Assembly (NCBI RefSeq): GCF_947172395.1
Contig: NC_069110.1
Location: 5,710,127 to 5,774,126 of the forward strand
Direction: 5' to 3'
DNA: 64,000 nt
Source: Bicyclus anynana
Lineage: Eukaryota > Arthropoda > Insecta > Lepidoptera > Nymphalidae
Part shown: piece after piece, positions 60,179 through 64,000 of the stretch
How the letters are laid out: each line of letters starts with the position of its first letter
How positions within the stretch are numbered: the stretch's first letter is position 1
The notes under the pieces: model-generated
Told to the model about the DNA's origin: nothing
The model's input: only the letters and a program-made list of their open reading frames with translations
Database searches by the model: none
Program-made: the position numbers and the translations under genes

Positions 60179-60295
60179 GACACCAAACAATGCATACCCT
60201 TGTGTTCATACTTCATAACGGACTAGAATTTTTACGACATTTTAACAAAAAATATAAAATTGTGTGCATAACGGGTCACTCGACAAAACTTAGGG

Positions 60296-60467
60296 TCTAG
60301 TGGCAGTTTGATACTGTGACGATCGCGCTAATGTAAACGCGAATTTCTAAGGAATTGATTTAGCGCCATCTAGTGGCACTACTGCACCACTATTTCAATT
60401 CCATATACATTCGCGTTTACGTTAACGCGATAGTAATAGTATGAAAATATTAAAACTCCCACTAGGC
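60296..60467. mobile_element. MITE-2 copy with long hairpin arms
   Basis: The left arm CTAGTGGCAGTTTGATACTG with ATCGCGCTAATGTAAACGCG pairs with the right arm CGCGTTTACGTTAACGCGAT ... AAACTCCCACTAG. The middle is GAATTGATTTAGCGCCATCT with AGTGG. It aligns with 25735-25892. No coding frame. Confidence 0.75.
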
Positions 60468-60631
60468 ACCCTGATAACTTGGACATACTGCTGTATGCGT
60501 GAGAGAAATGCAAGGCAGGGTGGCGCCGTAACGTGTTATGTTACGAAGAGATTTGCCCTCCCATAAGAAGTTATTAATAAATCAACAAAAATATTCAACA
60601 AAATACACAACAATAGTGGGTCTGAAACTTT

Positions 60632-60782
60632 GTTAGACACAACTGAAAAATATTTGTGTAATGAGCATGGGTGTTTTCGAGTGTCTATGTGTATTTATAG
60701 ATTTTTTAAATATTTATAGATATGTAGTTTATAAATATACGTGAATATTATAATATTAGTATACATAATACAGGCTACTCTG
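60632..60782 (+). repeat. SINE-C, left part of a split copy
   Basis: CACAACTGAAAAATATTTGT with GTAATGAGCATGGGTGTTTT, GAGTGTCTATGTGTATTTAT and GAATATTATAATATTAGTAT match SINE-C from its box B arm onward. The tRNA-like head is missing (5' truncated). MITE-1 interrupts it at about 60783. Confidence 0.85.
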
Positions 60783-60970
60783 CCCCTGTAGCCAAGTGGC
60801 ACGTCCATTCTCTTTCTACGATCGCAAACGCTTCGAAAACTAGAAAAATGTATGGGAATGACATTTGCTTTTGACACGTGATCAAGATTTGTCATTCCCT
60901 TATATTTTTCTAGTTTTCGAAGCGTTCACGATCGTAGAAAGAGAATCCACGTTGCACTGGGCTACAGAGG
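60783..60970. mobile_element. MITE-1 copy, about 57-bp hairpin arms
   Basis: The left arm (60807-60864; ATTCTCTTTCTACGATCGCA, AACGCTTCGAAAACTAGAAA) is an almost perfect reverse complement of the right arm (60891-60946). The loop of about 26 nt holds GACACGTGATCAAG. The outer ends CCCCTGTAGCCAAGTGGCAC and CACTGGGCTACAGAGG are further inverted repeats. It is the best-preserved copy of the family. Confidence 0.85.
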
Positions 60971-61034
60971 CTGTACGCTTACTTTGTTGCTAGATAGTGT
61001 GTGTATTGTTTCAGTATATTTATTTATTTATTAC
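60971..61034 (+). repeat. SINE-C, right part of the split copy
   Basis: CTGTACGCTTACTTTGTTGC, TAGATAGTGTGTGTATTGTT and CAGTATATTTATTTATTTA complete the SINE-C begun at 60632. Confidence 0.82.
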
Positions 61035-61655
61035 CTCCCAAAGTCACCATAATCCAATAATTACCTATAGCAAAAGCATGGAGATGACAAACGTTCAGCC
61101 TAAATAAAACGACGAATATCTGACCACCACTGGCCCTATACGTATTAACAAGTACTCGATGCGGGCATCATATCACGCCCAGACTCTCTTCCTGTTCCAG
61201 TAGGTCGACATTGACATTTAGGTGAAACAGAGTAAAAACATAGTATACGAATTATACAATAAGTGCGAGGGCGATGCCACTACACCAAAAGGCCGCTTGC
61301 ACTAAATCGTCGTTTTATTACCTATCTGTTGTATAGTGTTTGAGCCATACATTCGCCTACGAGCTGTGTGTCCTTGGCCGATCGAGCGTCCCTTCGAAAT
61401 CATCGATGACATTATAATAAGTCCTTTATAATGAACTAGAATTTCAATATTTTTGTCGAAGTGCAAGGTTATATTGCCTTCGTTGCCTTACTTAACACTT
61501 TAATTAATGTCCTACCACAGATCAAAGAGTGTGATTAGGGAAAGGAAAACTTAGGGTGATTGTGCACATTATGGAACTTAGTCGAGAAACTAATTGTGTT
61601 TAATAAAGCGTGTTTTACAAAGCCATTAACACCATACTGAAACCCAAAGGACCTT
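61035..61655. other. unassigned DNA
   Basis: Moderately GC-richer at 61100-61420 without an open frame above 60 codons. No gene or repeat recognised. Confidence 0.45.
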
Positions 61656-61659
61656 TTTT

Positions 61660-61784
61660 TCTGTCTGCCTATCTGTTTGAACGAGCTAATCTCTAGAACG
61701 ACTGATCCGATTTTAATGGGACTGTCACTGAAAGATTGAGGAAGTGATTAAGCAACATTTAGGCTATTTTGTTATCTCTTTTAA
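61660..61784. repeat. Rep-H-like copy, forward, truncated
   Basis: TTTTCTGTCTGCCTATCTGT, TTGAACGAGCTAATCTCTAG, AACGACTGATCCGATTTTAA and GGGACTGTCACTGAAAGATT start a Rep-H-like end that is cut before the CAGCTAGT terminus by MITE-5. Confidence 0.55.
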
Positions 61785-61786
61785 CA

Positions 61787-62066
61787 AAAAATTCAACCGA
61801 CGTCAAAGTCAAAAATAAACTAAAAAGCAATAAATAATATCGTAGCTACCTTCTGATCAATTTGAAGGCGGTGCCAAGCCAGTGGCGCATTAATTAAAGC
61901 CGTTTCTGTAACCACGGGAAAGAAGCGTCTAGAAATTCCTAAAACTTTATGATTTAAACGGCTTATGTTAAAGCATCACTGTGTTGGCACCGCCTTCAAA
62001 GTAAATAAGAGACAGACGCGATTGCGAACCTCCTTCTTTTGTTTGAAGTTGGTTAAAAAAGCCATT
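61787..62066. mobile_element. MITE-5 with nested internal hairpin
   Basis: The outer ends AAATTCAACCGACGTCAAAG and the reversed right end TTTTTTAACCAACTTCAAAC are imperfect inverted repeats. An internal perfect 17-bp inverted repeat lies at 61861-61877 (TTTGAAGGCGGTGCCAA) and 61984-62000. The right end is of the GAAGT.GGTTAAAAA type seen at 51.1 and 58.8 kb. No coding frame. Confidence 0.65.
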
Positions 62067-62318
62067 ATCTCCGTGGGATTTGTAAAAAACTGAATTGATA
62101 TAAAAGAAGGTATAAAAATGCGAATGATATATTTTCATGATCTTCTAATACTTGCGATATCGTGGCATACTGCTTCAGCAACTGACCAATTTCATTATAT
62201 TAATATGATATCGTTCGTGGTCTGCTCTCAGGTTTCGCAAATAAACCGGTGCCGATTACTGTGTGTGTTACTGTACGGTGATATCATTATTTAAGCATAA
62301 TAAAAGATGAAGACGGCT
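62067..62318. other. unassigned DNA
   Basis: No gene or repeat is recognised, apart from a short Rep-P-like piece (CCGTGGGATTTGTAAAAAAC) at about 62071-62090. Confidence 0.4.
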
Positions 62319-62319
62319 T

Positions 62320-62606
62320 AAGAGCCGTGATAACCCATTGGATATGACCTCTGCCTCCGAGCTTTTCAGTTGTGTGCATTTTAAGAAATTAAATATCACG
62401 TGTCTCAAACGGTGAAGGAAAAACATCGTGAGGAAACCTGCATACCAGAGAATTTTCTTAATTCTCTCCGTGTATGAAGTTTGCTATTCCGCATTGGGTG
62501 AACGTGGTGGTGGTCCAGCGTGGTGAACTATTGGCCTAACTCGTCTCATTCTGAGAGGAGGCTTGAGCTCAGCAGTGAGCCGAATATGGGTTGTTTAATG
62601 ATGAAG
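62320..62606 (+). repeat. SINE-A lacking box B
   Basis: The head AGAGCCGTGATAACCCATTG with GATATGACCTCTGCCTCCGA jumps directly to CTTTTCAGTTGTGTGCATTT, so about 45 bp including box B are deleted. Then come AAATATCACGTGTCTCAAAC, AACATCGTGAGGAAACCTGC, a local duplication (GTGGTGGTGGTCCAGCGTGG), CGTCTCATTCTGAGAGG and GAGCTCAGCAGTGAGCCGAA with AATGATGAAG. Confidence 0.88.
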
Positions 62607-62998
62607 CATAATATATTTTATTGGTACCTCAAATATCGTAAAAGCCGCTATCTTAAAAGTGAAAAAACAACTTAATGTTTACGCCGTATGATCAAATCAA
62701 TGCTATCGTTTTTTTGGGTTTAGGTAAATACGTTTATTTTAGGTTTAGTCCCGTCGTTCTACCTAATTAGGGGATTTTTATCAAACTGGCCTGGCTGTTA
62801 AAATGTGGTGTACCACAAAGAATGCAAATGTTTTGAGAAAAATGTTAATAAAGACTTTTTTTAATTATCTATCTACCTGTTACGGGTTCGCCCTAAAAAA
62901 ATATACGCCGCAATATCTTGAATCGAAATAAAAATTTTCAATGTGACACGCCACAGGAGGGGTTGCAATATAAAATGCGTATCACTAAATGTTTGCCA
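62607..62998. other. unassigned DNA
   Basis: No gene or repeat recognised. Confidence 0.45.
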
Positions 62999-63271
62999 CA
63001 AGTTAAGCCCACATGCCTGTAGCGCTAACGATTTGACGTCCGATATAACTGATCGTGTGTTGGTCGCGATGTGCATGACATCATGCAAATCGTGACGCGA
63101 CACGCGTGATGTCCTGCCGTTATGCCTAGTTCGGACTACTTTAGTATTTTAGTTGAATACGAACAATTTTTGGATTTACCGCCCAAAAATCCTTCTTACT
63201 CCAACCAAAATACTAAAGTAGTCCGAACTAGGCCTAGCTCTGCTAGCGCTGCAAGCACTCGGACTTACTGG
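62999..63271. mobile_element. MITE-6 copy interrupted by MITE-7
   Basis: The left end AAGTTAAGCCCACATGCCTG with TAGCGCTA and the right end TAGCGCTGCAAGCACTCGGA with CTTACT form inverted termini. The core TCGCGATGTGCATGACATCA is itself palindromic. The element resembles 58576-58693, but about 110 bp (63122-63235) are inserted between GTCCTGCCGTTA and the right end. Confidence 0.65.
63122..63235. mobile_element. MITE-7, foldback with perfect 27-bp arms
   Basis: 63124-63150 (GCCTAGTTCGGACTACTTTA...) is the exact reverse complement of 63207-63233. The loop of 56 nt is AT-rich. It sits inside MITE-6, whose uninterrupted layout is seen at 58.58 kb. Perfect arms suggest a recent arrival. Confidence 0.8.
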
Positions 63272-63690
63272 ATGGTGAATAGCTAGCATAAGTTACGTTA
63301 ACACGTACCTATTAACTCAATATCTATTTACTCTTATTAAAACCATATTTTTCGTCTTAGATAACACATAATTATCTACCTTACACATTATTAATTTATT
63401 ACGAAGCATGGCTAAAATCACGGGACACTACGTGGGAGTATATCCGAACTAGTTTGGAACCCATACGGGACCCTTAGTAATGAGCTGGTTCTTGCAATGC
63501 AACGCGGCAAACTGCTTGCAAACATAATGAATTAAAATGAATAACACTCACAATAGTTTAAATTCTAAAATTACATATTAATAATTTTAATATTATTCCT
63601 TCAAAAATATAACAAAAACATCATTAATACACATTGCACAATACAATATAGGCTCAAAAATAACTTTGCGGATATCCTTATAGAGCTATC
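63272..63690. other. unassigned DNA
   Basis: No gene or repeat recognised. Confidence 0.45.
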
Positions 63691-63742
63691 GCATACTAAT
63701 ACGATATAATATACTAATACGAAATAATATACTAATACGAGT
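63691..63742 (+). repeat. 18-bp tandem repeat, about three units
   Basis: ATACTAATACGATATAAT, ATACTAATACGAAATAAT and ATACTAATACGAGTAC follow one another; the last unit carries a TACGAGTA octamer. Confidence 0.85.
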
Positions 63743-64000
63743 ACATCAAACAATTACGGAGGAAAAGGAAACACCTATTCATTAAGAACATTTTAATTAG
63801 CCTCGTAGATATAATATAATTTATAAATAAAAGGATAGCTGACATAACGCACAGCCTAAGCTACTGAAGCTTTAGTTTCTTTAACACAATAGTTTTATTT
63901 ATTTACTCGTAATTAACAGACGTTAAAATATAGCCTATGTTACTCATTGATAATGTAGCTAAAGAAAATTATACCTACATACTTGCAAAATATGTAATAT
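63743..64000. other. unassigned AT-rich DNA
   Basis: No gene or repeat recognised up to the window end. Confidence 0.45.

Overview
The window looks like nuclear DNA from a moth or butterfly (Lepidoptera). It is AT-rich (roughly two thirds A+T by eye), has no long open reading frame, and is filled with short interspersed elements, LINE 3' ends and hairpin MITEs of the kinds that crowd lepidopteran introns and intergenic DNA. I recognise no complete host protein-coding gene and no intact tRNA, rRNA or CRISPR array. Nearly every predicted reading frame over 60 codons is either a translated repeat or chance reading in AT-rich DNA.

Family names here are local labels. SINE-A: tRNA-derived, about 300 bp, GATGAT tail, about 20 copies or fragments. 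SINE-B: tRNA-derived, about 310 bp, A-rich tail, about 11 copies. SINE-C, SINE-D, SINE-E, SINE-F: further tRNA-like or short families with one to six copies each. LINE-R: RTE-like LINE, C-terminal ORF remnants at 13.1, 16.1, 44.1, 57.0 and 58.1-58.4 kb. LINE-J: jockey/CR1-like 3' ends, best at 36.3-36.7 kb. Rep-P and Rep-H: two very common terminal sequences ending in CGTCCGCTAGT-like or GCATCAGCTAGT-like motifs. MITE-1 to MITE-9: small terminal-inverted-repeat or hairpin elements.

Layout. 0-5 kb: SINE-A/B copies and a Rep-K copy. 5-9.8 kb: AT-rich, one SINE-B, one LINE C-terminal remnant. 9.8-16.5 kb: Rep-P arrays, a 132-bp tandem duplication, LINE-R remnants, and a candidate terminal exon with poly(A) signal at 14.15-14.65 kb. 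16.5-24.7 kb: SINE-A copies and MITEs. 25.7-31.6 kb: a hairpin MITE, a 190-bp duplicated segment, and a MITE split by a SINE-A with an 11-bp target duplication. 32-40 kb: SINE-B, LINE-J, an RFX X-box in a GC-richer patch, a Grainyhead-like palindrome, hairpin MITEs and a candidate promoter. 40-51 kb: SINE-A to SINE-F, one SINE inserted in another, and a 71-bp inverted repeat pair about 1.9 kb apart. 51-64 kb: a perfect 21-bp hairpin, Rep-K, Rep-H, SINE-D, LINE-R, a candidate minus-strand TATA/Inr promoter at 60.1 kb, a SINE-C split by a hairpin MITE, and MITEs nested in MITEs at 63 kb.

The elements connect in readable ways. SINE-A, SINE-D and LINE-R share a GAT-repeat tail, which suggests RTE-type machinery moves the SINEs. 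Nested insertions give a relative chronology. The most interesting signals are paired changes in the 3' hairpin of SINE-A, an octamer (TACGAGTA) found 23 times when two or three are expected, and long hairpin MITEs that carry a CACGTG box. All host-gene proposals (14.15, 35.2, 39.9 and 60.1 kb) are weak and marked so.
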